The position numbers and the translations under genes are program-made. The notes beneath the pieces were generated by a model. It worked only from the letters and a program-made list of their open reading frames with translations, was not told the DNA's origin and did no database searches. 64,000 nt of DNA from Planococcus chinensis (lineage in GTDB: Bacteria; Bacillota; Bacilli; Bacillales_A; Planococcaceae). Positions 46,767 through 55,221 of this stretch are shown here, piece after piece. The stretch's first letter is position 1. Every line of letters starts with the position of its first letter. Location: NCBI RefSeq assembly GCF_020071995.1, contig NZ_JABWTK010000002.1, forward strand, positions 124,001 to 188,000, written 5' to 3'.

Positions 46767-46848
46767 GCCAAACCCCCTTTAATACTTAAATCAACTATAA
46801 TAGCTGATTTTAAAAAACACAACTCGCGGCAGCGGGTTTTTTCTTTTC

Positions 46849-46860
46849 CCGGCATGCCGG
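46849..46860. promoter_or_regulatory. Perfect 12-bp palindrome upstream of def, possible operator
   Basis: CCGGCATGCCGG, lying 7 bp before a TATACT -10-like box (46868-46873) upstream of def, i.e. in the spacer region of a putative promoter. Function is inferred from position only. Confidence 0.35.
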
Positions 46861-46908
46861 ATTGCGCTATACTTAAAGACAGTGGTTTTAATGAAAGGAT
46901 GAATACTC

Positions 46909-47475
46909 TTGATATTGATGAAAGACATTATACGCGAAGGCCACCCTACTCTCCGGGCACGTTCAGAGGAAGTTGCATTTCCACTTTCTGAAGAAGACCG
47001 AAAACTAGCGGAAGATCTATTGGAATATGTTGTAAATAGCCAAAATGATGAAATGATTAAAAAATACGATTTGCGGCCAGGCGTCGGAATTGCTGCTCCG
47101 CAGGTCAATGCACCAAAACGGATTTTCGCCTTGCATTTTGATGAAACTTCCGGCGAGAACTTAAGCCTGATTGCCATCAATCCGAAGATCGTCAGCCATT
47201 CTGTAGAACGCTCTTATTTAGCAGCCGGAGAAGGCTGCCTATCGGTTGACCGTGCAGTTCCGGGCTATGTTCCACGCTACGCACGCGTTACCATCAAAGC
47301 ATTTGATATAGAAGGCAAAGAATACAAAATGCGCTTGAAAGGCTTGCCCGCCATCGCTTTCCAGCACGAGCTCGACCACTTGAACGGCGTTATGTTCTTC
47401 GACCATATCAATCCAAAAAATCCATACGCCGAAATTGAAAATGCCATAGCAATAGGAAGAGACTCGGATGAATAA
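46909..47475 (+). CDS. def: Peptide deformylase
   Basis: A 188-residue metallo-deformylase removing the formyl group from nascent proteins. Motif I GVGIAAPQ (58-65), motif II EGCLS with Cys110, and motif III QHELDHLNG with His153, Glu154 and His157 are intact. The 12-residue insertion after the first helix is typical of Gram-positive type 2 deformylases (YkrB/DefB). The TTG at 46909 is used, with AAAGGATG upstream; the resulting MILMKDIIREGHP aligns with the Bacillus N-terminus. Confidence 0.96.
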   Translation: MILMKDIIREGHPTLRARSEEVAFPLSEEDRKLAEDLLEYVVNSQNDEMIKKYDLRPGVGIAAPQVNAPKRIFALHFDETSGENLSLIAINPKIVSHSVERSYLAAGEGCLSVDRAVPGYVPRYARVTIKAFDIEGKEYKMRLKGLPAIAFQHELDHLNGVMFFDHINPKNPYAEIENAIAIGRDSDE

Positions 47476-47492
47476 TCCGAGTCTCTTTTTTT
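47459..47492. terminator. Bidirectional terminator between def and ykrA
   Basis: AGACTCGGAT/ATCCGAGTCT perfect stem, GAATA loop containing the def stop, then T7. Confidence 0.9.
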
Positions 47493-48261
47493 AAATTAAT
47501 CCAAGATGTCTGAATGCCTTTGCAAGGCCGTCGTTATCAACGTGGTCGGTAACGTGGGTTGCTACTTGTTTGACTTCTTCTTCGCCGTTGCCCATCGCCA
47601 CACTGACGCCGGCAATTTCCATCATCTGCACATCGTTGAGGCCGTCTCCGAATGCTATTGTGTCTTCAATGCCGTGGCCAGTCGCTTTGATCAAGTGTTT
47701 GATGCCGCTCGCTTTGCTTCTGCCTCCCGGGGTGATGTCACAGGAAACCCGGTGCCAGCGGACGAATTCCATATTGCCGAATGTTTCATGGTATTGCTGC
47801 TGATCCGCTTCTTCACAAAACAGCAATGCCTGATAAACCTCATGCTCCAGATGGAAGTCTTCGATCATGGCAGGATGCGGAAACTTCAAGCTTTTGATGC
47901 CTTCGTCAATGTCCGGATGGTAATCAATCGTGGACACCATGCGTTCGTCTGTCAGAAACACAATGGGGTGGTCGCGTTGTTCCGCGTATTCCACAATATT
48001 GGACAAAGTATCGGTATCCAATGCTTCTTTATGTATAAGCTCTCCCTTATTGACTACATATTGCCCGTTAAACGTAATAAAGGTGTCGATATTCAACTCA
48101 CTCAGCACCCGCTTGATCATGAAAGGGCCCCGGCCTGTGGCTATCGCCAATTCATGCCCATTTGCCCGCGCTTCGATTAAAGCATCTTTAGCGCTTTGCG
48201 GGATTTCTTTTTTTGAATTCATCAAAGTTCCGTCAATATCCAACAACAATAATTTACCCAT
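47491..48261 (-). CDS. ykrA: Cof-type HAD-IIB family phosphatase (YkrA)
   Basis: A 256-residue HAD phosphatase. Motif I LLLDIDGTLMNS holds the nucleophilic Asp, ATGRG is motif II, the conserved Lys lies in GGRSKASGI, and motif IV is FGDGLNDVQMM. A C2B-type cap lies between motifs II and III. It acts on small phosphorylated metabolites; substrate unknown. It converges on def, as ykrA neighbours ykrB in Bacillus. Confidence 0.93.
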   Translation of the reverse strand: MGKLLLLDIDGTLMNSKKEIPQSAKDALIEARANGHELAIATGRGPFMIKRVLSELNIDTFITFNGQYVVNKGELIHKEALDTDTLSNIVEYAEQRDHPIVFLTDERMVSTIDYHPDIDEGIKSLKFPHPAMIEDFHLEHEVYQALLFCEEADQQQYHETFGNMEFVRWHRVSCDITPGGRSKASGIKHLIKATGHGIEDTIAFGDGLNDVQMMEIAGVSVAMGNGEEEVKQVATHVTDHVDNDGLAKAFRHLGLI

Positions 48262-48310
48262 TCATCATTCTCCATTCTTGATTTTTTATATGTCCAAACC
48301 GGCTCCATTC

Positions 48311-48339
48311 TTTACATTTATCAGAAAATACAGTATAAT
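48311..48339 (+). promoter_or_regulatory. Promoter of the 25-residue peptide gene
   Basis: TTTACA (48311-48316), 17-bp spacer, exact TATAAT (48334-48339), 22 bp before the ATG and just upstream of AAGGAGTG. Confidence 0.82.
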
Positions 48340-48361
48340 ACCCTCAAGGAGTGAGATAGCC

Positions 48362-48439
48362 ATGCTGAAACTGAAACGTATTCGGAGAAGACTGCTCAGA
48401 CAGCTGAACGGCATTATGAACAAAAAGAAAATCGCTTGA
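48362..48439 (+). CDS. Tiny basic peptide gene (25 residues), unrecognised
   Basis: The frame encodes a Lys/Arg-rich peptide (MLKLKRIRRRLLRQLNG, then IMNKKKIA), about 11 basic and no acidic residues, with a pattern compatible with an amphipathic helix. The support is contextual: a near-consensus promoter, AAGGAGTGAG 9-10 nt before the ATG, and a U-tailed hairpin 8 nt after the TGA. This makes a complete single-gene unit between ykrA (divergent) and rpoY. I do not recognise a family and cannot rule out a regulatory RNA with a chance frame. Confidence 0.55.
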   Translation: MLKLKRIRRRLLRQLNGIMNKKKIA

Positions 48440-48446
48440 CCTTGTT

Positions 48447-48482
48447 TAGCCCTTCTTAATAAATAGGAGGGCTATTCTTTAT
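48447..48482 (+). terminator. Terminator of the 25-residue peptide gene
   Basis: TAGCCCTTCT/AGGAGGGCTA 10-bp stem (one T/G pair), 8-nt loop, then TTCTTTATTTT. Confidence 0.75.
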
Positions 48483-48549
48483 TTTAAAACAATGTCATGA
48501 TAATATAAAGAAAGTGATTTTAATTGAACGTGCAAAAGGAGAGCAAAAT

Positions 48550-48762
48550 ATGATCTTTAAAGTATTATACCAAGAAAACCGTGCAGAGGTACCAGTTCGC
48601 GAAAACACCAAGAGCCTCTATGTAGAAGCATCATCCGAGCGTGAAGTCAGATTCCATCTTAAAGACCGCAATTACAACATTGAATTCATTCAGCTGCTTG
48701 AAGGGAATCACCTTGCCTATGAACAAGCCAGCGAGAATTTCAAAGTTGAGAGTTTGGACTAA
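48550..48762 (+). CDS. rpoY: RNA polymerase epsilon subunit
   Basis: The 70-residue RpoY (YkzG), a small RNA polymerase subunit of Firmicutes: [40 protein letters not shown] and [16 protein letters not shown] 8 nt upstream selects this ATG over an in-frame upstream start. It lies 2 nt before rnjA, a conserved pair. Confidence 0.96.
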   Translation: MIFKVLYQENRAEVPVRENTKSLYVEASSEREVRFHLKDRNYNIEFIQLLEGNHLAYEQASENFKVESLD

Positions 48763-48764
48763 TT

Positions 48765-50432
48765 ATGAAGTTTGTAAAGAATGACCAGACTGCTGTATTC
48801 GCCCTCGGCGGACTAGGCGAAATCGGCAAAAACACGTATGGCGTCCAATTCCAGGATGAAATTATCCTGATTGATGCCGGCATTAAATTTCCGGAAGACG
48901 ATTTGCTCGGAATCGATTATGTTATTCCGGATTATACTTATCTCGTTAAAAACGCAGACAAAATCAAAGGGCTGTTTGTCACTCACGGCCACGAAGACCA
49001 TATCGGCGGAATCCCTTATCTTTTGAAAAAGATCAATATTCCTGTATATGGCGGCAAGCTCGCTTTGGGCTTGCTGCGCAAGAAATTAGAAGAACACGGT
49101 TTGCTGCGCCAAACCAAAATGATTGAAATTGAAGAAGAAGATGTAATCAAGTTCAGAAAAACTTCTGTCAGCTTTTTCCGTACAACCCACAGTATTCCCG
49201 ATGCTTTTGGCGTAGTTGTTAAAACGCCGCCAGGAAATATTGTGCATACAGGAGATTTCAAATTCGACTTTACGCCAGTTGGAGAGCCTGCCAACTTGTT
49301 GAAAATGGCTCAAATCGGCAGCGAAGGCGTTCTGTGCCTGCTTTCAGACAGTACGAACGCTGAAGTACCTGACTTTACCATGTCAGAGCGCAAAGTTGGA
49401 GAGTCGATCAAGGACATCATGCGTAAAGTTGATGGCCGTTTGATTTTCGCCACTTTCGCATCCAATATTTATCGTTTGCAGCAAGTAACGGATGAGGCCG
49501 TGGCCCAAGGCCGTAAAATCGCTGTTTTCGGACGAAGCATGGATAATGCCATGACCATCGGCCGCGAACTTGGCTACATCAATGCCCCGGAAGATGCATT
49601 TGTCGATACACAGACTTTAAACCGCCTTCCGGCAAATGAAGTACTCATTTTATGTACAGGTTCCCAAGGCGAACCGATGGCTGCCCTTTCACGGATTGCC
49701 AACGGCACACACCGCCAGATCCAGATTCAGCCGAATGATACAGTCGTTTTCTCGTCTTCCCCGATTCCGGGCAATACGAGCAGCGTAAACCGGACCATCA
49801 ACTTGTTGTTCCGCGCTGGAGCGGATGTTATCCACGGTTCCTTGAATAACGTCCATACTTCCGGCCACGGCTCACAGCCTGAAAACAAATTGATGCTGCG
49901 CTTGATCAAGCCGAAGTTCTTTATGCCGATCCACGGCGAATACCGGATGCAGAAGATTCATGCCCAATTGGCTGTTGATTGTGATGTTCCGGAAGAAAAT
50001 ACGTTCATCATGGAAAATGGCGATGTTCTGGCATTAGGGCAAAATGAAGCTTCTGTTGCAGGACGCATTCCTTCCGGCGATGTTTACATCGACGGCAGTG
50101 GGATTGGGGATATCGGAAATATCGTCCTCCGCGACCGCCGCGTCCTTTCTGAAGAAGGGCTCGTGATTGTTGTAGTCAGCGTCGATATGGAGAAAAACAA
50201 AATGGTGTCCGGACCGGATATCATTTCACGCGGATTTGTTTATATGCGCGAATCCGGAACCATGATTTATGAAGCTCAGCAAATGCTGAACCGCCATCTC
50301 AATAAAAAAATCCATGGCAAAAATACAGAATGGACAGAGTTGAAAAACGAAATCTCTGACGTTCTCGGACCGTATTTGTATGAAAAAACAAAACGCCGTC
50401 CAATGGTATTGCCAATTATCATGGAAGTCTAA
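48765..50432 (+). CDS. rnjA: Ribonuclease J1
   Basis: A 555-residue metallo-beta-lactamase/beta-CASP ribonuclease with 5'-3' exonuclease and endonuclease activity, central to mRNA decay and rRNA maturation. [15 protein letters not shown] gives the zinc motif; HSIPDAFGV and HTGDFKFDF add metal ligands; [17 protein letters not shown] and [33 protein letters not shown] are the beta-CASP motifs. The C-terminal domain begins near 450. The structured repeat starts immediately after its stop. Confidence 0.97.
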   Translation: MKFVKNDQTAVFALGGLGEIGKNTYGVQFQDEIILIDAGIKFPEDDLLGIDYVIPDYTYLVKNADKIKGLFVTHGHEDHIGGIPYLLKKINIPVYGGKLALGLLRKKLEEHGLLRQTKMIEIEEEDVIKFRKTSVSFFRTTHSIPDAFGVVVKTPPGNIVHTGDFKFDFTPVGEPANLLKMAQIGSEGVLCLLSDSTNAEVPDFTMSERKVGESIKDIMRKVDGRLIFATFASNIYRLQQVTDEAVAQGRKIAVFGRSMDNAMTIGRELGYINAPEDAFVDTQTLNRLPANEVLILCTGSQGEPMAALSRIANGTHRQIQIQPNDTVVFSSSPIPGNTSSVNRTINLLFRAGADVIHGSLNNVHTSGHGSQPENKLMLRLIKPKFFMPIHGEYRMQKIHAQLAVDCDVPEENTFIMENGDVLALGQNEASVAGRIPSGDVYIDGSGIGDIGNIVLRDRRVLSEEGLVIVVVSVDMEKNKMVSGPDIISRGFVYMRESGTMIYEAQQMLNRHLNKKIHGKNTEWTELKNEISDVLGPYLYEKTKRRPMVLPIIMEV

Positions 50433-50545
50433 AAAAGCGAAAGTGCCTGTCTCAATCCCGACAGATATAAGACAACCCTCCGCAGTGGTGTTCTTTACCA
50501 CAGCGGAGGGTTGTCTTATGCCCCCGAGAACCTGGCAGCTGGACA
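50433..50545 (+). repeat. Dispersed structured repeat, locus B
   Basis: Starts AAAAGCGAAAGTGCC directly at the rnjA stop and ends GGCAGCTGGACA. Inside, an exceptionally long hairpin pairs ATAAGACAACCCTCCGC with GCGGAGGGTTGTCTTAT and then, after an A/A mismatch, GTGGT with ACCAC around a GTTCTTT loop. The loop equals that of locus C although the stem sequence differs. It lies between converging rnjA and ktrC. Confidence 0.82.
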
Positions 50546-50572
50546 TCAGAAAAATTTCAGCGACTATGAACT

Positions 50573-50616
50573 AAAAAAACCGTTTGCCACAGCAATTGCT
50601 GAGGCAAACGGTTTTT
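50573..50616. terminator. Bidirectional terminator before ktrC
   Basis: AAAACCGTTTGCC-CAGCAA / TTGCTG-GGCAAACGGTTTT stem (one A/A mismatch), T5 and A-run flanks. Confidence 0.9.
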
Positions 50617-50632
50617 CTATTTTCGCTACGAT

Positions 50633-51292
50633 CTAGTTTAATACTTTTTTCTCGAACCGATTGATATCGGCATCTGAACCGATAATAATCAGGACGTCTC
50701 TCAGTTCAATTTCCATGTCGGCCTGAGGCGACACGAGTATATCGCCGTCCCGCTTGATGGCTACAATGTTGATGCCATACTTCGCTCGGATATCAAGTCC
50801 TATCAGCGTCCGCCCTGCCAGTTTATCATTAGCCTGAATTTCCGCGATGGAATGCTCATCAGACAGCTCCAGGTAATCCAAAACATTGTTTGACAGCATG
50901 TTATGAGCAATGCGGATGCCCATATCACGCTCTGGATGCACTACTTGGTCTGCCCCGATTTTGCTCAATACCTTGGCATGATAATCATTCTGCGCTTTAA
51001 CAGTAATTTTTTTCACACCGATTTCTTTCAGCATCAATGTTGTCAAAATGCTCGCTTGAATATTTTCCCCGATTGCAACGATAACATGCTCGAAATTCCG
51101 GATGCCCAGCGACTTCAGCACCGCTTCGTCGGTCGTATCCGCCACCACAGCCTGTGTCGCAATCGAAGCATATTCATCCACGCGATCCGTATCTTTATCA
51201 ATCGCCATAACATCTGCGTCTTGTTCAATCAGCTCACGTACAATACTGCCGCCGAAACGCCCAAGTCCGATGACTACAAATTCTTTTTTCAT
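50633..51292 (-). CDS. ktrC: Potassium uptake regulatory subunit KtrC (TrkA family)
   Basis: A 219-residue cytosolic RCK protein gating a Ktr potassium channel. The N-terminal Rossmann RCK_N domain starts VVIGLGRFGGSIVREL with the GxGxxG motif; RCK_C follows from about residue 140. It binds nucleotides such as ATP/ADP and, in homologues, c-di-AMP in RCK_C. The neighbouring rnjA matches the ykqB-ykqC location in Bacillus. No membrane partner gene (KtrD) is in the window. Confidence 0.93.
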   Translation of the reverse strand: MKKEFVVIGLGRFGGSIVRELIEQDADVMAIDKDTDRVDEYASIATQAVVADTTDEAVLKSLGIRNFEHVIVAIGENIQASILTTLMLKEIGVKKITVKAQNDYHAKVLSKIGADQVVHPERDMGIRIAHNMLSNNVLDYLELSDEHSIAEIQANDKLAGRTLIGLDIRAKYGINIVAIKRDGDILVSPQADMEIELRDVLIIIGSDADINRFEKKVLN

Positions 51293-51360
51293 ATGAATCC
51301 CCCAAATTATCTGATTGGCATTAGTTTATCACATTCTGCCGCTACACATACATGCCACAA

Positions 51361-51386
51361 AAAATCCCCGCTTATCTGCGGGGATC
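51361..51386 (-). terminator. Terminator overlapping the end of the Cys-rich gene
   Basis: ATCCCCGC/GCGGGGAT stem, six-nt loop containing the stop codon, T6 on the minus strand. Confidence 0.85.
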
Positions 51387-51668
51387 TAAAGGCCGTTGGG
51401 GCCGTCTTTCGCAATATTCACAGCTATTGTCGCTGCATTTCTCTTCACGCCATTCGTTGCATGTCGAGCAATAGCTTGCATCAAATTCATCATCGAAGGT
51501 CAATGCAGCTAAACACGTATGGCAATACGTGTGGACATCCATCCAATTGATAAACTTCTTATTCGCCACTAAGTAGAGGCCTTGCTGGTCCTGTTTGTAA
51601 TTCATAATTGAAGATTTCTGGATAACTCGATTTTTCGGATCCAAGAAAAAATTCATTTTGCCATTCAC
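51372..51668 (-). CDS. Cysteine-rich small protein, putative zinc-binding, unrecognised
   Basis: A 98-residue protein with seven cysteines in the C-terminal half: Cys49/52, Cys67/70, Cys78, Cys83/86, spaced like paired zinc knuckles (CxxC repeated three times). The N-terminal half is beta-like (LYLVANKKFINWMDV). The GTG at 51668 is preferred, with GGGAGTGA about 5 nt upstream; an ATG four codons inside is possible. The last four codons are part of the terminator stem. I do not recognise a family. Confidence 0.7.
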   Translation of the reverse strand: MNGKMNFFLDPKNRVIQKSSIMNYKQDQQGLYLVANKKFINWMDVHTYCHTCLAALTFDDEFDASYCSTCNEWREEKCSDNSCEYCERRPQRPLDPRR

Positions 51669-51885
51669 TTTTATCACTCCCACAGTATTGGTCGGGCTCG
51701 TTCATTTTTATTTAAATTCATTTTATAGTTGGATAATGAAAATTAATATAAACCAAAGCTTTTTTACCATTTCTTTATAATAGTAAATACTCATGACAAA
51801 AAGCAATAGATACGATTAAAGAAATTAAAATAAATATTATAACTTGTATAATAGCAAAGATTTTGTATAATAAAAGATGTTGTTT

Positions 51886-51933
51886 GTAAACTTAAAATAC
51901 ATTTTAACTAAACTTTCGTTTCTAACAGTTTAC
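51886..51933. promoter_or_regulatory. Cluster of TAAACTT-type half-sites, possible operator of the pot operon
   Basis: GTAAACTT (from 51886), CTAAACTTT (from about 51908) and, inverted, AGTTTAC (51927-51933), followed by a TATACT -10-like box (51935-51940). They could be operator sites for the regulator encoded just downstream. The rest of 51684-51962 is AT-rich with no gene. Confidence 0.35.
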
Positions 51934-51962
51934 TTATACTAAATTGAATCGGGTGAAATAGT

Positions 51963-52505
51963 ATGCAAATCGGAACTAAAATCAAACGCCTTCGTTTGAA
52001 AAACGGGCTGACACAAGAAGAACTTGGCGAGCGTACAGACCTTAGCAAAGGTTTTATTTCGCAGCTGGAAAGAGATTTAAATTCCCCTTCGATTGAAACC
52101 TTATTCTCTCTCCTGGAAGTTCTTGGAACTACACCAAGGGAGTTTTTCGATGACTCCGACAAGGAAAAGAAAGTGGTTTTTACGACGAATGAACACACCA
52201 TCCATACCGATGAAGACATGGGCTATGAAATCGACTGGCTGATCACCACTTCCAATAAGAAGGAAATGGAGCCCGTTTATCTAACCTTACAGGAAAAAGG
52301 CCAATACAAACAGTTTGAGCCTTCTCTTGCCGAAACGTTCATCTATGTATTGGAAGGGAAAGTACGGCTTCTGCTGGGCGACGAGGAATATTTGGCGACA
52401 GCCGGAGACTCGCTCTACTACGAAGCGTCTGACCCACACCAATTAGTCAATGCATTTAACGGAAAATCCGAAATGATTATTGTCGCTACTCAATCTTATT
52501 TATAA
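51963..52505 (+). CDS. XRE-family regulator with C-terminal cupin domain
   Basis: A 180-residue transcription factor. The N-terminal helix-turn-helix (about 5-60; IKRLRLKNGLTQEELGERTD, SKGFISQLERDLNSPSIETL) is joined to a cupin domain (about 110-178; FIYVLEGKVRLLLGDEEY, SDPHQLVNAF). This PuuR/SinR-like layout fits ligand-responsive control of polyamine or amino-acid genes. It is the first gene of the potABCD unit, 15 nt before potA, so it probably regulates polyamine uptake and itself; the ligand is unknown. Confidence 0.9.
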   Translation: MQIGTKIKRLRLKNGLTQEELGERTDLSKGFISQLERDLNSPSIETLFSLLEVLGTTPREFFDDSDKEKKVVFTTNEHTIHTDEDMGYEIDWLITTSNKKEMEPVYLTLQEKGQYKQFEPSLAETFIYVLEGKVRLLLGDEEYLATAGDSLYYEASDPHQLVNAFNGKSEMIIVATQSYL

Positions 52506-52520
52506 ACCAGGAGGTATCGT

Positions 52521-53627
52521 ATGTCTGACACACCTATTATCCGTTTTGAAAACGTCACCCAACAATACGAAGGAGCCGGAAACGTGCTCAGCAATATCAG
52601 CTTCGAATTGGAACGAGGCAAATTTTACACGCTGCTTGGCCCGTCCGGCTGCGGAAAAACAACAATTCTTCGGCTGATTGCCGGATTTATCACACCGACA
52701 ACAGGCGATATTTACATTGAAGGAAAAAAAGTCAATCATTTGCCGGCAAACGAACGCCAGGTAAACACCGTTTTCCAGGATTATGCGTTATTCCCCCATT
52801 TGAATGTCTTTGAAAACGTAGCATTCGGACTGCGCATCAAGAAGCTGAAAAAAGCGGAAATTGACCGCCGCGTCAAAGAAGCTTTGGAATTCGTCAACTT
52901 GAAAGGCTACGAAAACCGGGAAATCCAGGAAATGTCCGGCGGCCAGCGCCAACGGGTCGCGATTGCCCGCGCCATCGTCAACGACCCGGAAGTGATTTTG
53001 CTTGATGAGCCATTATCTGCGCTTGATTTGAAATTGCGCACTGAAATGCAGTATGAACTGCGTGAATTGCAGCAGCGTTTAGGCAAGACCTTCATTTTTG
53101 TCACTCACGACCAGGAAGAAGCACTGGCGATGTCGGATGAAATTTTTGTTATGAACGCAGGAAAAATCCAGCAAAGCGGCACGCCGATCGACATTTACGA
53201 TGAGCCGATCAACCGCTTTGTTGCAGACTTTATCGGTGAATCGAATATTGTCTCAGGCGAAATGGTCGCCGATTACCGGGTCCGGTTCGCCAACAAAGAG
53301 TTCGACTGCGTGGATGCCGGTTTAAACCCGAACGAAAACGTAGAGGTCGTCATCCGTCCGGAAGATCTTGAAATTACAACGGTAGCCCAAGGCAAAATGG
53401 CTGTGACTGTGGATACGCAGCTTTTCCGAGGCGTCCATTACGAAATTTCCACATTGGATGAGGCTGGCAACGAATGGCTCGTGCATTCAACGAAGAAAGC
53501 GGAAGTCGGTTCACTGATCGGTTTGGCTTTCGACCCTGAAGCGATTCACGTCATGCGATTGAACGAAAGCGAAGATGCATTCGATGCACGGCTTGAAGCA
53601 TACGGAGAAATGGCCAATGAAAAATAA
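52521..53627 (+). CDS. potA: Spermidine/putrescine ABC transporter ATP-binding protein
   Basis: A 368-residue ABC ATPase. Walker [10 protein letters not shown] is at 40-48, the Q-loop in [17 protein letters not shown], the signature [14 protein letters not shown], Walker [13 protein letters not shown], and the switch His in [11 protein letters not shown]-terminal TOBE domain (about 280-350) is present. It energises import through PotBC. CAGGAGG upstream. Its end overlaps potB by 11 bp. Confidence 0.95.
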   Translation: MSDTPIIRFENVTQQYEGAGNVLSNISFELERGKFYTLLGPSGCGKTTILRLIAGFITPTTGDIYIEGKKVNHLPANERQVNTVFQDYALFPHLNVFENVAFGLRIKKLKKAEIDRRVKEALEFVNLKGYENREIQEMSGGQRQRVAIARAIVNDPEVILLDEPLSALDLKLRTEMQYELRELQQRLGKTFIFVTHDQEEALAMSDEIFVMNAGKIQQSGTPIDIYDEPINRFVADFIGESNIVSGEMVADYRVRFANKEFDCVDAGLNPNENVEVVIRPEDLEITTVAQGKMAVTVDTQLFRGVHYEISTLDEAGNEWLVHSTKKAEVGSLIGLAFDPEAIHVMRLNESEDAFDARLEAYGEMANEK

Positions 53628-54438
53628 TTCCCGTCCTCTTTATATGGTTCCTTACTATCTATGGATTGCGCTTTTTGTCATCGCGCCGATCGTCCTGATC
53701 GGCTATTATTCATTTTTGGATTTGGACGGCAATTTCACGCTGGATAATTACCAGAACTACTTTTCTTCCGTTTACTTGCGGCTGACCTTGAGTTCGTTCT
53801 GGTATGCGTTTCTAATCACGTTCTTTTCCATCCTGATTGCCTATCCCACAGCTTATTGGCTGACAAAGACAAAACACAAGCAATTGTGGCTGTTGCTCAT
53901 CATCATCCCGTCCTGGATCAACCTGCTGCTAAAAACATATGCCTTTATCGGCATCTTTGGCTTGTATGGCCCTGCCAATAAATTCTTAAGCATGATCGGC
54001 ATTGGCGAGCAGCAGATTCTTTTTACCGATTTCAGTTTTATTTTTGTATCGGTTTATATTTTTATTCCGTTTATGATTCTGCCGATTTTCAATTCACTCG
54101 ACAAATTGAACCCGGCACTTATTGATGCTTCACGCGATCTTGGGGCTTCTTCCTGGATGACTTTCCGGAAAGTTGTCTTCCCGCTGGCGATCAATGGCGT
54201 AAAATCCGGTGTGCAGGCAGTCTTCATCCCTGCCCTGTCCTTATTCGTCATTACGCGCCTGATTGCCGGAAACAAGGTCATTACACTGGGAACAGCAATT
54301 GAACAGCAGTTTCTCGTTACCCAGAATTGGGGAATGGGATCCACTATTGCCGTTTTCCTGATTTTATTCATGTTCATTATTATGATGGCAACAGGCCAGA
54401 AAGATAAAGGAGGCGCTGAAAATGGAAAAGTTAAGTAA
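53617..54438 (+). CDS. potB: Spermidine/putrescine ABC transporter permease PotB
   Basis: A 273-residue permease with six membrane segments. The cytoplasmic coupling loop is [23 protein letters not shown] (the EAA loop). The start [16 protein letters not shown] is preferred; a longer frame runs back inside potA. GGAGAAATGG precedes it within potA. It overlaps both neighbours, so coupled translation is likely. Confidence 0.93.
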   Translation: MKNNSRPLYMVPYYLWIALFVIAPIVLIGYYSFLDLDGNFTLDNYQNYFSSVYLRLTLSSFWYAFLITFFSILIAYPTAYWLTKTKHKQLWLLLIIIPSWINLLLKTYAFIGIFGLYGPANKFLSMIGIGEQQILFTDFSFIFVSVYIFIPFMILPIFNSLDKLNPALIDASRDLGASSWMTFRKVVFPLAINGVKSGVQAVFIPALSLFVITRLIAGNKVITLGTAIEQQFLVTQNWGMGSTIAVFLILFMFIIMMATGQKDKGGAENGKVK

Positions 54439-55219
54439 ACTGGGCAAAGTCTATTTGGCAGCTGTCTTCTTTATCTTATATGCCCCGATCTTTTACTTGA
54501 TTTTTTATTCGTTTAACAGCGGCGGCACGATGTCGAGTTTTGACGGCTTTACGCTTGAGCATTATGCAGCGGTTTTTAACGATACACGGCTCATCATCAT
54601 TTTGATGAACACGGTCATTGTGGCATTGCTGTCATCATTGATTGCTACAGCGATCGGTGTGCTAGGCGCCATTGGCATCGTGTTTCTGCGCAACCGCAAA
54701 ATGCGCAATGCGGTGCTGTCGCTCAACAATATCTTGATTGTCAGCCCGGATGTCATCATCGGTGCTTCATTCCTGATCCTATTCACCATGATCGGCGTTA
54801 AGCTCGGCTTTGCTTCTGTATTAATTTCACATATTGCGTTCAGCATCCCGATTGTCGTTATCATGGTTTTGCCGAAACTCCAGGAAATGAGTTCCAGCTT
54901 GATTGATGCCGCAGCGGATCTCGGCGCGTCCAAACGCGATATTTTGACGCGTGTCATCATTCCATATATCAAGCCCGGAATTTTCGCCGGATTTTTCCTG
55001 GCGCTTACTTACTCACTTGATGATTTTGCCGTTACGTTCTTTGTAACAGGAAACGGGTTCTCTACCTTATCCGTTGAAATCTATTCCATGGCACGCGCCG
55101 GCATCACACTGACGATCAATGCCTTATCTGCCTTGATCTTTGTGGTAACACTCGGGCTGGTGGTCGGCTATTACTTCTTTAATCAGCGGGCACGTACCGT
55201 TGGAACGGGAGGCCAGTAA
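54422..55219 (+). CDS. potC: Spermidine/putrescine ABC transporter permease PotC
   Basis: A 265-residue permease with six membrane segments and the coupling loop DAAADLGASKRDILTRVIIPYI. YSLDDFAVTFFVTGNGFSTLSVEIYSMAR is typical of PotC. It overlaps potB by 17 bp, with AAAGGAGG just before the ATG. Confidence 0.94.
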   Translation: MEKLSKLGKVYLAAVFFILYAPIFYLIFYSFNSGGTMSSFDGFTLEHYAAVFNDTRLIIILMNTVIVALLSSLIATAIGVLGAIGIVFLRNRKMRNAVLSLNNILIVSPDVIIGASFLILFTMIGVKLGFASVLISHIAFSIPIVVIMVLPKLQEMSSSLIDAAADLGASKRDILTRVIIPYIKPGIFAGFFLALTYSLDDFAVTFFVTGNGFSTLSVEIYSMARAGITLTINALSALIFVVTLGLVVGYYFFNQRARTVGTGGQ

Positions 55220-55221
55220 TC

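Noticed and set aside
47930-48439. 169-codon plus-strand frame ending in the 25-residue peptide
   Set aside because: Most of it is antisense to ykrA; only its last 25 codons have their own promoter, ribosome site and start.
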